A stretch of DNA of 64,000 nt, from the NCBI GenBank assembly GCA_016124195.1, contig WGOE01000003.1, positions 62,001-126,000 on the forward strand. Direction: 5' to 3'. The stretch is from a bacterium (GTDB taxonomy: Bacteria > Pseudomonadota > Alphaproteobacteria > Rhodobacterales > Rhodobacteraceae). Below, one piece after another: positions 44,099 through 53,146 of this stretch (position 1 is its first letter; every line of letters begins with the position of its first letter). A model generated the notes under the pieces. It ran no database searches. It was not told the origin of the DNA and saw only the letters and a program-made list of their open reading frames with translations. Position numbers and translations under genes: made by a program.

Positions 44099-44971
44099 TC
44101 AAGCCTTGCCGGCAGATTCCCCTGCGGTTTCTGCCGCCAGGATCGCAGCAAGCCCTTCGCGGTAGGTGGGATAGGCCAGTGTGACGCCCAGCACCGCCTT
44201 GATCCGGTCGTTACGCACCCGCTTGTTCTCGGCATAGAAGGACCGCGCCATCGGCGTCATGTCGGCATCTTCATAGGGCACCATCGGCGGTTCGGGCAGG
44301 TCCAGCATGCGGGCGGCGAGGCTCAGCACATCCTCGGGCGCGGCCGGGTCGTCATCGCAGACATTGTAGATGCCGGGATGCGGCCGCGTCAGGGCGGCGT
44401 GCAGGACATTGGCGATATCCTCGACATGGATGCGGGAAAACACCTGCCCCGGTTTGAGGATGCGCCGGGCCGACCCGTCGCGCACCTTCTCGAACGGGCC
44501 GCGCCCCGGCCCGTAGATCCCGGCAAGGCGAAAGATGTGCAGGGGCTTGCCCAGCGCCGTCCATTCCGCCTCGGCCCGGGCGCGCGCCGCACCGCGCGCC
44601 GTCAGCGGGGCGAGCGGCGTCGTCTCATCCACCCAGTCGCCGTTGTGGTGGCCATAGACCGCCGTGGTCGAAAGATAACCCAGCCAGCGCAGATCGGCCG
44701 CGGCAATCCGTGCGCCGATGGCGGCCAGAACCGGATCGCCCTGCCCCGGCGGAACCGAGGTCAGAAGATGGCTCGCCTGAGCCAGCGCCACCGTCAGATC
44801 AGCCGCCCCGGCGGTGCCGGTCCAGATCACCGGCTCGACCCCGGTGGCGCGCAGGGTTTCGACGTTGTCGGCGCTGCGGGTGGTGGCGAGGATGCGCCAG
44901 CCTTCGGGCAGCAGACGCCGCGCCAGGGCCTGCGCCGAATAGCCATGTCCGATGGAAAGAAGCGTTTTCAT
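44099..44971 (-). CDS. NAD(P)-binding atypical short-chain dehydrogenase (YeeZ-like)
   Basis: The 290-residue Rossmann protein starts LLSIGHGYSAQALARRLLPEGW. This has the unusual GxGYxA-type nucleotide loop of YeeZ-like proteins. It continues with LSTTAVYGHHNGDWVDETTP (about 99-118) and RLAGIYGPGRGPFEKVRDG (about 148-166). The classical YxxxK is replaced, so catalysis as an epimerase is doubtful. Function is unknown. Confidence 0.78.
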   Translation of the reverse strand: MKTLLSIGHGYSAQALARRLLPEGWRILATTRSADNVETLRATGVEPVIWTGTAGAADLTVALAQASHLLTSVPPGQGDPVLAAIGARIAAADLRWLGYLSTTAVYGHHNGDWVDETTPLAPLTARGAARARAEAEWTALGKPLHIFRLAGIYGPGRGPFEKVRDGSARRILKPGQVFSRIHVEDIANVLHAALTRPHPGIYNVCDDDPAAPEDVLSLAARMLDLPEPPMVPYEDADMTPMARSFYAENKRVRNDRIKAVLGVTLAYPTYREGLAAILAAETAGESAGKA

Positions 44972-45042
44972 CCCTGCTTTATCCCCGGCCCGGCAGCCTT
45001 GGGCAAGGTTGATTTCATCGCACCTCCATGGTGGAATAAGCC

Positions 45043-45681
45043 ATGCCTGAACCTGACCTGACCGCCGCCCTTGCCCTGACCGGGCCTGATGCCACGCTCA
45101 AGCTCTACCGCGAATGGGCGGCAAGCTATGACAGCGGCTTTGCGCGCGACATGGAATACAATCTGCCCGCCCATGTCGCCCGCGCCTTTCTGGCGGCCGG
45201 CGGGACGGGCCCGGTGCTGGATGTGGGCGCGGGAACCGGACTGGTGGCCCAGCGCCTGCGCGATCTGGGCTGCGAGGGGCCGATCGACGGGCTGGATTTC
45301 TCGGCCGAGATGCTGGCCGTGGCTGCGACCAAGGCGGTCTACCGCACCCTGACCTTGGCCGATGTGACACGGCCCCTGCCGCTGGAACGCGTTTATATGG
45401 GCATCACCTCGTCGGGCACCTTCACCGCCGGCCATGTCGGGCCCGAGGCGTTCGACCCCATGCTGGCCGTGGCCCTTCCGGGCGCCCTGTTTGCGCTGTC
45501 GATCAACCGGCGGGTCTGGCAGGCCAAGGGCTTTGACAAGGCCCTGCCCGATCTGGTCGAAGCGGGCCGCGTCACCGGCCTGCGCCTGATCGAGGTCGAT
45601 GTCTATGGCAACGCCGCTGCCCGGCTGGACCCCGAACACGCTGAAGACCGCGCCCTGATCGCGCTGTTCCGCGCAGCCTGA
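45043..45681 (+). CDS. Class I SAM-dependent methyltransferase
   Basis: The 212-residue protein has motif I VLDVGAGTGLVAQRL (about 58-72), the acidic LDFSAEMLAVA (about 84-94) and a YREWAASYD opening typical of small-molecule methyltransferases. The substrate is unknown. It lies between the YeeZ-like gene and amn, with its own start region. Confidence 0.83.
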   Translation: MPEPDLTAALALTGPDATLKLYREWAASYDSGFARDMEYNLPAHVARAFLAAGGTGPVLDVGAGTGLVAQRLRDLGCEGPIDGLDFSAEMLAVAATKAVYRTLTLADVTRPLPLERVYMGITSSGTFTAGHVGPEAFDPMLAVALPGALFALSINRRVWQAKGFDKALPDLVEAGRVTGLRLIEVDVYGNAAARLDPEHAEDRALIALFRAA

Positions 45682-45703
45682 GACAGCTTCATCAGAACTT
45701 CAC

Positions 45704-45732
45704 TTGCCTAAGGGGCTGTCCCGCTCTTAGAT
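45704..45732 (+). promoter_or_regulatory. Probable promoter of the AMP nucleosidase gene
   Basis: TTGCCT (45704-45709), 17-bp spacer, TTAGAT (45727-45732). The -10 overlaps the upstream candidate ATG at 45731, which favours the start at 45761. Confidence 0.5.
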
Positions 45733-45760
45733 GCCCGATCAAATTGATGGGACGCCCGCG

Positions 45761-47233
45761 ATGCAAGACGATGTTTTCCTGACTCCCGAAGCCCGGGACC
45801 ACGCCACCTTTTCCGATGCCGCCGCAGCCGTCGCCTGCCTGGAGCGGCTTTACGCCGAGGCGACCGGGTTTCTGGGCCAGGCCTTTTCCGATGCGGTGAC
45901 CCTCGGCAAGCCCGCGGCCCGGGTGCGCGCCTATTACCCCGAGATTCGCCTGACCGTGCCCAGCCATGCCAAGATCGACAGCCGGCTGTCCTTTGGCCAT
46001 GTCTCGCATCCCGGCACCTATTCCACCACGATCACGCGGCCCGATCTGTTTCGCAACTACCTGATCCAGCAGATCGGCCTCCTGATGGAGAACCACGCGG
46101 TGCCGGTCCAGATCGGCCTGTCGGACACGCCGATCCCGCTGCACTTCGCCGTGGCCAACAATCCCGACATGACCGTGCCGCATCAGGGCGTGCTGAACTT
46201 CACCCTGCGCGATGTCTTCGACGTGCCCGACCTTGCCACCACCAACGATGACATCGTGAACGGCCAGCGCACCCGGCATGACGACGGCTCCTTCCCGCTG
46301 GCGCCCTTCACCGCGCAAAGGGTCGATTACTCGCTGGCGCGCCTGTCGCATTACACCGCGACCGACCCGATCCACTTTCAGAACTATGTCCTCTTCACCA
46401 ACTACCAGTTCTACGTGGATGAATTCGAATTCATGGCCCGCGCCGCCCTGTCGAACCCGGCCTTGGGCTATACCGAATTCGTGGCGGGCGGCAACGCCAG
46501 CATAACCGAGGGCGATGGCGTGCTGGCGCCCTCGTCCAAGACGCCGCAGATGCCGACCTATCATTTGAAGCGCGCGGACGGCAACGGCATCACGCTCGTC
46601 AACATCGGCGTCGGCCCGTCGAACGCCAAGACCGCCACCGACCACATCGCCGTCCTGCGCCCGCATGCCTGGCTGATGGTCGGCCATTGCGCGGGCCTCA
46701 GGAACAGCCAGAGCCTCGGCGATTTCTGCCTCGCTCATGCCTATCTGCGCGAGGATCACGTGCTGGACGACGACCTGCCGATCTGGGTGCCGATCCCTGC
46801 CCTCGCCGAGATTCAGATCGCCCTGCAGGACGCCGTGGCCGAGGTGACCCGGCTTGACGGCTATGACCTCAAGGCCATCATGCGCACCGGCACCGTGGCC
46901 ACGATCGACAACCGCAACTGGGAACTGCGCGACCAGTCCGGCCCGGTGCGCCGCCTCAGCCAATCGCGCGCCATAGCGCTCGACATGGAAAGTGCGACCA
47001 TCGCCGCCAACGGTTTTCGGTTCCGGGTTCCCTATGGCACGCTGCTCTGCGTGTCCGACAAACCCCTGCATGGCGAATTGAAGCTGCCCGGCATGGCAAG
47101 CGCCTTTTACAAGACGCAAGTCTCGCGCCATCTGCAGGTCGGCATCCGCGCGATGGAGCGCTTGCGCGAGATGCCGCTTGGCCAGATCCACAGCCGCAAA
47201 TTGCGCAGTTTCGACGAAACTGCCTTTCTATGA
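45761..47233 (+). CDS. amn: AMP nucleosidase
   Basis: Amn hydrolyses AMP to adenine and ribose 5-phosphate, controlling adenylate levels. The protein is 490 residues from the ATG at 45761. It has the Amn-specific N-terminal half (RAYYPEIRLTVPSHAKIDSR and RLSHYTATDPIHFQNYVLFT). The nucleoside phosphorylase-like C-terminal half follows (NIGVGPSNAKTATDHIAVLR, then LDMESATIAANGFR). An ATG at 45731 would add ten residues, but it coincides with the predicted -10 box and lacks a ribosome site. Confidence 0.93.
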   Translation: MQDDVFLTPEARDHATFSDAAAAVACLERLYAEATGFLGQAFSDAVTLGKPAARVRAYYPEIRLTVPSHAKIDSRLSFGHVSHPGTYSTTITRPDLFRNYLIQQIGLLMENHAVPVQIGLSDTPIPLHFAVANNPDMTVPHQGVLNFTLRDVFDVPDLATTNDDIVNGQRTRHDDGSFPLAPFTAQRVDYSLARLSHYTATDPIHFQNYVLFTNYQFYVDEFEFMARAALSNPALGYTEFVAGGNASITEGDGVLAPSSKTPQMPTYHLKRADGNGITLVNIGVGPSNAKTATDHIAVLRPHAWLMVGHCAGLRNSQSLGDFCLAHAYLREDHVLDDDLPIWVPIPALAEIQIALQDAVAEVTRLDGYDLKAIMRTGTVATIDNRNWELRDQSGPVRRLSQSRAIALDMESATIAANGFRFRVPYGTLLCVSDKPLHGELKLPGMASAFYKTQVSRHLQVGIRAMERLREMPLGQIHSRKLRSFDETAFL

Positions 47234-47385
47234 TGGAGATTTTGCCCCGCCGCGTGCAAAAATGCTTGCCTTGACCGGCAAAAACCTGTGTAGCGGGCTC
47301 CGCAGCCCCGGCTGTGGCAAGATGCGTCAAAGCAGGGGCCGACCCAATTTCCGGAAAACCGGAACCTGATCCGAGGGACGAAGAC

Positions 47386-47673
47386 ATGACCAAACCGATG
47401 ACCAAAACCCAACTTCTCGCCGCTTTGGCGGATGCGATGGGCGGCGACAAGAAGACCGCGAATTCCGCGCTGGACGCCATTGCCGCCGTCGTGGCGCGCG
47501 AAGTGGCCGCCGGCGGCGCCGTGACCCTGCCGGGCCTGGGCAAGATCGTCTGCCGCGCCCGCCCCGAACGTCTGGTGCGCAATCCCGCCACCGGCGAACA
47601 AGTGACCAAGCCCGCCGACAAGCAGGTCAAGTTCACCATCGCCAAGGCCTTGAAAGACAGCGTCAACGCCTGA
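47386..47673 (+). CDS. HU/IHF-family DNA-binding protein
   Basis: The 95-residue nucleoid protein has the HU core: TKTQLLAALADAMGGDKKTA, then GGAVTLPGLGKIVCRARPER, NPATGEQ (the beta-arm tip) and the closing KFTIAKALKDSV. It differs from standard HU (PGFGTF becomes PGLGKI) and so belongs to an HU-like subgroup. GAGGG lies near the start, and a terminator follows. Confidence 0.9.
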   Translation: MTKPMTKTQLLAALADAMGGDKKTANSALDAIAAVVAREVAAGGAVTLPGLGKIVCRARPERLVRNPATGEQVTKPADKQVKFTIAKALKDSVNA

Positions 47674-47693
47674 TCTGCAGCCACGCGCGCCAA

Positions 47694-47728
47694 GGGGTCG
47701 TCCAGACATCGGTCTGGGGCGGCCCTTT
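47694..47728 (+). terminator. Terminator after the HU-like gene
   Basis: GGG.CG.CCAGAC-ATCG-GTCTGG..CG.CCC hairpin with two small mismatches, followed by TTT. Confidence 0.65.
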
Positions 47729-47742
47729 CCTTTGGAGGCATC

Positions 47743-48621
47743 ATGGACGTCATAGCCCTGTTGATGGGTCTTTGCTTTTCGCTCATGTGGTCTTCGGCCT
47801 TTGCCACGGGCCGCATCATCGTCGAGGATGCCTCGCCGCTTCTGGTGCTGGCGCTGCGCTTCCTGATCTCGGGTCTGATCGCCGTGGCCATCGCGCGGGC
47901 GCGCGGGCAAAGCTGGCGCCTGTCGCGGCCGGTCGCAAAGTCGGTGCTGATCTTTGGCCTCTGCCAGAACGCGCTGTATCTGGGCCTGAATTTCGAGGCG
48001 CTGCGTTGGATCGAGGGCAGTCTCGCCTCTGTCATCGCCTCGTCGATGCCGCTTCTGGTGGCGCTGATCGGCTTTGCCATGGGCGAGCGTCTGCCGCGGC
48101 TCGGTATCGCGGGGCTCGTGGCGGGCTTTGCCGGCGTGGCGCTGATCATGTACAGCCGCATCACCCATGGCGCCGATCCGACCGGGGTCGTGCTCTGCGT
48201 GATCGGCGCCACCGCGCTGGCCTTTGCCACGCGGCTGGTCAAGGCGGTCTCGGCCGGGGGCAACCTTTTGATGGTCATCGGTCTGCAGATGCTGGTCGGC
48301 TCGGCCATCCTTGCCGTGGTCGCCATGGTGGCCGAGACGCCGCGCCTGAACCTGACCGGGCAACTGGCGCTGACCCTGTCCTACCAGATCCTGGTGCCGG
48401 GCCTGCTTGCGACCTTCCTGTGGTTTTCGCTGGTCGGACGGGTCGGCGCGGTGCGGGCCTCGACCTTCCATTTCCTCAACCCCTTCTTCGGCGTCGCCGT
48501 GGCGGCGGCGCTTCTGGGCGAAAGGATCACCCCCGTGGATATCCTGGGGGTGATGATCGCCATGGCAGGGATTCTGGCCGTGCAGATGTCGCGTCAGGCC
48601 GCCGTCAGGGCCGCGTCATAA
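47743..48621 (+). CDS. EamA/DMT-family transporter
   Basis: The 292-residue membrane protein has ten predicted helices. The first EamA half opens LLMGLCFSLMWSSAFATGRI, and the second ends ITPVDILGVMIAMAGILAVQ. GGAGG precedes the ATG. The substrate is unknown. Its 3' end overlaps the convergent GST gene by 28 bases. Confidence 0.85.
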   Translation: MDVIALLMGLCFSLMWSSAFATGRIIVEDASPLLVLALRFLISGLIAVAIARARGQSWRLSRPVAKSVLIFGLCQNALYLGLNFEALRWIEGSLASVIASSMPLLVALIGFAMGERLPRLGIAGLVAGFAGVALIMYSRITHGADPTGVVLCVIGATALAFATRLVKAVSAGGNLLMVIGLQMLVGSAILAVVAMVAETPRLNLTGQLALTLSYQILVPGLLATFLWFSLVGRVGAVRASTFHFLNPFFGVAVAAALLGERITPVDILGVMIAMAGILAVQMSRQAAVRAAS

Positions 48622-49199
48622 TCCTTGGCGCGGGCGAGCGACGGCCGCGCCTGATAGCGCGCCACCCAATCCCGGATCAGGTCATCGTCCGGCATGAGCT
48701 GCGGCATGAAGGTGAAGGCCGAGGCGCACAGCAGGTCGGCCGCCGAATAGTCGCCGCAAAGCCAGGGCCCACGTTCCAGCGCCGCGCGCAGCCGCGTCGC
48801 AATCTCGGGCAGGCCACGGAAATTGCGCTCGAACCCGGGGTGCCGGATGCCCAGGACCTCGGCCCAGGTCACGGGCTCCATCACGCCCTGATACCAGAAC
48901 AGCCAGGTCAGGTATTCGCCGCGCCGCGGGTCGCCCGGCTTGGGCGCCCGCCCGGCATCGGGAAACAGCGCCGTCAGATACAGCATGATCGCCGCGCCTT
49001 CGGTGATGACCGTGCCATCGTGGATCAGCACCGGCACCTTGCCCTCGGGATGCGGGTTCGACGGGTCGCGCCGCCCGCTGCCATCGGCGCGCTGGATATC
49101 GACCTGCCTGATCTCGATCTTGTCCCAGATCTTCATCTCGTCGATCAGCACCAGAATCCGGGTCGAACGCGAGTTCACGGCATGTATCAGCGTCAGCAT
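48594..49199 (-). CDS. Glutathione S-transferase family protein
   Basis: The 201-residue protein has the thioredoxin-fold N-terminal half with the glutathione contact GKVPVLIHDGTVITEGAAIM (about 53-72). An all-helical C-terminal half follows (GPWLCGDYSAADLLCASAF). AGGAG stands 6 bases before ATG 49199. It is divergent from a WYL-domain regulator with a direct-repeat operator in the gap. This pairing recurs in proteobacteria and suggests the regulator controls the transferase. Confidence 0.85.
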   Translation of the reverse strand: MLTLIHAVNSRSTRILVLIDEMKIWDKIEIRQVDIQRADGSGRRDPSNPHPEGKVPVLIHDGTVITEGAAIMLYLTALFPDAGRAPKPGDPRRGEYLTWLFWYQGVMEPVTWAEVLGIRHPGFERNFRGLPEIATRLRAALERGPWLCGDYSAADLLCASAFTFMPQLMPDDDLIRDWVARYQARPSLARAKDYDAALTAA

Positions 49200-49245
49200 T
49201 TGTATCTCCTTGATTGATCCGATGGGTTGACTATGCTGCAAGCCT

Positions 49246-49263
49246 CCTGCCAGAACCTGTCAG
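49246..49263. promoter_or_regulatory. Direct-repeat operator between GST and WYL-regulator genes
   Basis: CCTGCCAG-AA-CCTGTCAG is an 8-base direct repeat with one mismatch, centred in the 70-base divergent gap and ending 6 bases before the regulator start. Confidence 0.6.
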
Positions 49264-49269
49264 CATCCC

Positions 49270-49959
49270 ATGTCGCGCCCCGATCGCCTGTTCCGCCTGC
49301 TGACGGCCCTGCGCAGCCTGCCGCAGCCGGTCACCGCCGCCCGCCTCGCCGCCGAGACCGAGGTCTCTCTCCGCACGCTTTACCGCGATATCGAAACCCT
49401 GCGCGCCGGCGGCGCCCTGATCGACGGGGCCGCGGGCCTTGGCTATACCCTGACCGAGGACCCCGCCCTCCCCCCGCAGATGTTCACCCGGATCGAGGTC
49501 GAGGCGCTGGTCCTGGGCCTGGCCGAGGTGCGTCTGGCCGGCGATCCCGCGCTGGCCAGCGCGGCCGAGGCCGCACTCGCCAAGATCACCGCCACCCTGC
49601 CCGAACGCCTGCAACGCCAGGCGATCCACGCCGTGCACCACACCTACCGCTTCGAGAAACGCCCCGCCCCGCCGCCCCATATCGCCACGATCCGCGAAGC
49701 CTGCTGGGAGGAACGCGCCCTCGACATCACCTATACCGACCGCTCCGGCGCACAGACGCGGCGGCGGATCTGGCCCCTGTCGGTGGTGTTTCTCGACCGC
49801 ACGCTGATGCTCCTGGCCTTCTGCACCCTGCGCGAGGATTTCCGTCGGTTCCACCTCGGCTCCATCGCCGATGTCACCACCACCGAAACCCACTTCCGGC
49901 CCCGCCGCGTGGCCCTCCTGCGAGAGTTTCGCACCAGGCTCGCCGCCGCCCGCCCCTGA
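49270..49959 (+). CDS. WYL-domain helix-turn-helix regulator (YafY-like)
   Basis: The 229-residue protein has an N-terminal HTH (RLFRLLTALRSLPQPVTAAR, then SLRTLYRDIETLRAGG, about 37-52). A C-terminal WYL-like ligand domain follows (RRIWPLSVVFLDRTLMLLAF, about 158-177). Members of this group repress adjacent genes in response to unknown ligands. It probably binds the repeat just upstream of its own start. Confidence 0.85.
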   Translation: MSRPDRLFRLLTALRSLPQPVTAARLAAETEVSLRTLYRDIETLRAGGALIDGAAGLGYTLTEDPALPPQMFTRIEVEALVLGLAEVRLAGDPALASAAEAALAKITATLPERLQRQAIHAVHHTYRFEKRPAPPPHIATIREACWEERALDITYTDRSGAQTRRRIWPLSVVFLDRTLMLLAFCTLREDFRRFHLGSIADVTTTETHFRPRRVALLREFRTRLAAARP

Positions 49960-50000
49960 CCGCTGCCGACCGGCGCCGTCACCCGCGCAAGGCAGACTTG

Positions 50001-50023
50001 GGTAGGATGGGCAATCTGCCCAT
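50001..50023. repeat. Short hairpin repeat, copy 2
   Basis: Identical to 6696-6718 over 23 bases, including the hairpin ATGGGCA-ATC-TGCCCAT. It lies between the ends of the WYL regulator and aroC genes. Confidence 0.85.
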
Positions 50024-50036
50024 GCTGACGCCCGCC

Positions 50037-51137
50037 TCAGCCGATGCGCCCGCGCACCCCGCCAGTCTGCCCGCGGTCCAGCAAGAGGTGATCGGCCAGC
50101 ACCAGCGCCATCATCGCCTCGCCCACCGGCACGGCCCGGATGCCCACGCAGGGATCATGCCGGCCCTTGGTGATCAACTCCACCTCTTCGCCCGCCTGGT
50201 TGATCGTCCGGCGCGGCGTCAGGATGCTCGACGTGGGCTTGACCGCGAACCGGCACACCACCGGCTGCCCCGAGGATATCCCGCCCAGAATCCCGCCCGC
50301 ATGGTTCGACAGGAACACCGGCCCATCGTTGCCCATGCGGATCTCGTCGGCATTCTCGACCCCGGTCAGCGCCGCCGCCGCCATCCCGTCGCCGATCTCC
50401 ACCGCCTTGACCGCGTTGATCGACATCATCGCCGCGGCCAGATCGCTGTCGAGCTTGCCATAAAGCGGCGCCCCCAGCCCGGCCGGAACCCCTTCCGCCA
50501 CCACTTCGATCACCGCCCCGACCGAGTTGTGCGACAGCCGCAGCGCATCGAGGTAGGCGGCCCAGTCCTCTGCCGCCACCGGGTCGGGGCACCAGAACGG
50601 GTTCTGCCCGATCTGCGCCCAGTCAAACCGGCTGCGGTCGATGCCCCTGGCCCCCATCTGCACCATGTAGCCGGTGATCTTCAGCCCCGGCACCAGGTCG
50701 CGCAACACCGCCCGCGCCACACCGCCTGCCGCCACCCGGCTCGCCGTCTCGCGCGCCGAACTGCGCCCGCCGCCGCGATAGTCGCGCAGGCCATATTTCT
50801 GATGATAGGTAATGTCGGCATGGCCCGGACGAAAGCTCTGGGCAATCTCGCCGTAATCCTTGGACCGCTGGTCGGTGTTCTCGATCAACAGCTGAATAGG
50901 TGTCCCCGTCGTCCGCCCCTCGAAAACGCCCGACAGGATGCGCACTTCGTCCGCTTCCTTGCGCTGCGTGGTGAACTTCGAGGTGCCGGGCTTGCGCGCA
51001 TCAAGCCAGGGCTGCAGATCCGCCTCGCTCAGCGCGATCCCCGCCGGACAGCCATCCACCACCGCCCCGATCGCCGGCCCATGGCTTTCGCCCCAGGTGG
51101 TGAAGCGGAACAGATGACCAAAGGAATTGAGGCTCAT
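50037..51137 (-). CDS. aroC: Chorismate synthase
   Basis: AroC is the last enzyme of the shikimate pathway. It converts 5-enolpyruvylshikimate 3-phosphate to chorismate with reduced FMN. The 366 residues show [18 protein letters not shown] (about 7-24), the FMN/substrate region [20 protein letters not shown] (about 119-138) and [20 protein letters not shown] (about 288-307). Its product feeds the mutase at 6363 and then pheA at 16470. Confidence 0.97.
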   Translation of the reverse strand: MSLNSFGHLFRFTTWGESHGPAIGAVVDGCPAGIALSEADLQPWLDARKPGTSKFTTQRKEADEVRILSGVFEGRTTGTPIQLLIENTDQRSKDYGEIAQSFRPGHADITYHQKYGLRDYRGGGRSSARETASRVAAGGVARAVLRDLVPGLKITGYMVQMGARGIDRSRFDWAQIGQNPFWCPDPVAAEDWAAYLDALRLSHNSVGAVIEVVAEGVPAGLGAPLYGKLDSDLAAAMMSINAVKAVEIGDGMAAAALTGVENADEIRMGNDGPVFLSNHAGGILGGISSGQPVVCRFAVKPTSSILTPRRTINQAGEEVELITKGRHDPCVGIRAVPVGEAMMALVLADHLLLDRGQTGGVRGRIG

Positions 51138-51189
51138 GCGCGTTCTCCTGTCTGCGCCTCCCCATAGGACAATCCGCGCCGCAGCAACA

Positions 51190-51208
51190 GATTTTTCGCA
51201 GAAAAATC
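51190..51208. repeat. 19-bp palindrome, copy 4
   Basis: GATTTTTCGCAGAAAAATC, between aroC and the secreted protein gene, in the orientation of copy 2. Confidence 0.85.
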
Positions 51209-51215
51209 GTGGCGC

Positions 51216-51797
51216 CTATTCCGCCTTCATCGCCAGCACCGCCGCCTTCTTCACGGTCGCCGCCGGATAGGTGATCTGGGTCTGGATGCCAAAGCGCAGG
51301 TCGGGGAAATAGGTGAAATGCTGCACGGTCGGATAGGGCCCGCCCAGATGCCCCATGTCGACGCCCATCGCGGCATAGCGGCATTTGCCCAGCCGCACGA
51401 CCCGCGCGGCGCCCGCCGTCACATGCACCTTTTCATAGCGCACCGGATCGGGCGCCGCTCCGATCAGCGTATTCTGCGCCTTCACATTCGAGGTCCAGTC
51501 CATCCCGGCCCTGGGCTCCACCGGGTCGCGCCGATAGCTGAACTCCGAAATGCTGCCCTTGCCATTGCGCGTGCTTTCGGTCGGATAGACGCCGAAGGGC
51601 CCCACGACATAGCGCGCATAAGCTTCCTTGCCGTTGATCTGGTCGATGCGGATCACGTCATGCGCATCGCGCCGCGCGGTCCAGACCGTGCCATCTTCCA
51701 GCGTCACCTTCACGCCCTTGGTAAAGCTTTGATAGGTCACACACTCGGCTGCGGCCGGCAGGGCGGTCGCAAGGATCAGGGCGATACGCAAGATCAT
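51216..51797 (-). CDS. Secreted protein of unknown function
   Basis: The 193-residue protein has a short signal peptide (MILRIALILATALPAAAEC, cleavage near 18). Two Cys are visible, near 19 and 153 (GKCRYAAMG). Many aromatic residues suggest a beta-rich periplasmic fold. No family is recognised. It is followed by aroC on the same strand after a 19-bp palindrome. Confidence 0.65.
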   Translation of the reverse strand: MILRIALILATALPAAAECVTYQSFTKGVKVTLEDGTVWTARRDAHDVIRIDQINGKEAYARYVVGPFGVYPTESTRNGKGSISEFSYRRDPVEPRAGMDWTSNVKAQNTLIGAAPDPVRYEKVHVTAGAARVVRLGKCRYAAMGVDMGHLGGPYPTVQHFTYFPDLRFGIQTQITYPAATVKKAAVLAMKAE

Positions 51798-51897
51798 GGG
51801 TCACCTCCAGTCGCGCCATCCTAAAACGCGCCTCCGGCCCCGACCAGACCCGATTCGCCGCAATTGGTTAAGGTCCGCTCATCGGACCGCGCGTAAA

Positions 51898-51941
51898 GAC
51901 GGAAGGAAGACGGAAAGAAGACGGAAAGAAGACCGGAAAGT
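51898..51941. repeat. Tandem 11-bp repeat upstream of the thiamine operon
   Basis: Four purine-rich units of period 11 (GACGGAAGGAA, GACGGAAAGAA twice, GACCGGAAAGT) start about 100 bases before the thi promoter. The period is close to one helical turn. Confidence 0.75.
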
Positions 51942-51993
51942 CCGCCGCTTTTCCAAGGTTAATCCAGCGTTCCCAGGCCCTTGCGCAATCTTC

Positions 51994-52021
51994 TTGCAGT
52001 TCCCCGCCATTCGCCTATTTT
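51994..52021 (+). promoter_or_regulatory. Promoter of the thiBPQ operon
   Basis: TTGCAG (51994-51999), 16-bp spacer, TATTTT (52016-52021). The predicted start falls at the first stem of the riboswitch. Confidence 0.55.
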
Positions 52022-52022
52022 C

Positions 52023-52116
52023 AGCCGCACCTCGGGGTGCCTGACCACTGGCTGAGATGCGCAAGCGGACCCGTTGAACCTGAACCGGATCATACCGGCG
52101 GAGGGAAGGTGCTGGC
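52023..52116 (+). ncRNA. Thiamine pyrophosphate (TPP) riboswitch
   Basis: The THI-box hallmarks are present: GCACCTCGGGGTGCC, CTGAGATG (52052-52059), CCGTTGAACCTGAACCGGAT and the closing GAGGGAAGGTGC. GCACCT (52027-52032) pairs with AGGTGC (52107-52112) as stem P1. It lies 44 bases upstream of thiB and should lower expression when TPP is plentiful. No obvious terminator follows, so control of translation initiation is more likely. Confidence 0.95.
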
Positions 52117-52159
52117 TTTCGCCGTCTCCGTTCCCGCCCGTCGCAACTTGGAGAGCGTT

Positions 52160-53146
52160 ATGAAAGTCTTCCATCTTGCACTGGCGTTCCTGTCCCTGGC
52201 CCCGATGGCCATGGCCGACACGCCCGTGCTCAACGTCCTGACCTATGACAGCTTTGCCGCGGACTGGGGCCCCGGCCCGGCCATCGCCAAGGGCTTCGAG
52301 GCGGAATGTGCCTGCAAGGTCAACTACATAACGGCCGGTGACGGCGCGGCTGTGCTGTCGCGCCTCAAGATGGAGGGCAAGGGCTCCGACGCGGATGTCG
52401 TGCTCGGCCTCGACACCACCCTGACCGAGGCTGCCCGTGCCACCGGCCTCTTTGCGCCCCTCGCCGCGATTGCCCCGAACGATCTGCCCGTCCCCTATAC
52501 CGACGCCAATTTCGAACCCTTCGACTGGGGCTGGTTCGCCTTTGTCTATGACAAGACGAAGTTGTCCAACCCCCCGAAATCCTTCAAGGAATTGGCCGCG
52601 TCGAACCTGAAGGTGGTGATCGAGGATCCGCGCTCGTCAACGCCCGGCCTTGGCCTCGTGATGTGGGTCAAGGCGGCCTATGGCGACCAGTCGGGCCAGG
52701 TCTGGAAGGACTTCGCCCACAACATCTTGACGGTCACCCCGTCCTGGGACGCTGCCTATGGCCTTTTCCTGAAGGGAGAGGCCGACATGGTCCTGTCCTA
52801 CACGACCTCGCCCGCCTATCATCTGATCGCCGAGAAGGATGACACCAAGGCTGCCGCCCCGTTCAGCGAAGGCCACTACATGCAGGTCGAGGTGGCCGGC
52901 AAGCTCGCCTCGTCGAAGAACCAGGCGCTGGCCGATCAGTTCCTCGCCTATCTGGCGGGCGATGCGGCGCAGGCCGTCATCCCCACCACGAACTGGATGT
53001 ACCCGGCCAAGACCCCGGCCGCCGGCCTGCCCGCCGGGTTTGAGACCTTGATCAAACCCATGAAATCCCTGCTTTATTCCCCTGCCGAGGCCGAAGCGGC
53101 CCGTCAGGCGGCGGTGGAGGAATGGCAGACCGCCCTGTCCAGGTAA
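52160..53146 (+). CDS. thiB: Thiamine ABC transporter substrate-binding protein
   Basis: The 328-residue periplasmic protein binds thiamine and its phosphates. The signal peptide (VFHLALAFLSLAPMAMAD) is followed by LNVLTYDSFAADWGPGPAIA, the ThiB opening, then VVLGLDTTLTEAARATGLFA and VIEDPRSSTPGLGLVMWVKA. GGAG precedes the ATG. It is under the TPP riboswitch and overlaps thiP by 25 bases. Confidence 0.95.
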   Translation: MKVFHLALAFLSLAPMAMADTPVLNVLTYDSFAADWGPGPAIAKGFEAECACKVNYITAGDGAAVLSRLKMEGKGSDADVVLGLDTTLTEAARATGLFAPLAAIAPNDLPVPYTDANFEPFDWGWFAFVYDKTKLSNPPKSFKELAASNLKVVIEDPRSSTPGLGLVMWVKAAYGDQSGQVWKDFAHNILTVTPSWDAAYGLFLKGEADMVLSYTTSPAYHLIAEKDDTKAAAPFSEGHYMQVEVAGKLASSKNQALADQFLAYLAGDAAQAVIPTTNWMYPAKTPAAGLPAGFETLIKPMKSLLYSPAEAEAARQAAVEEWQTALSR

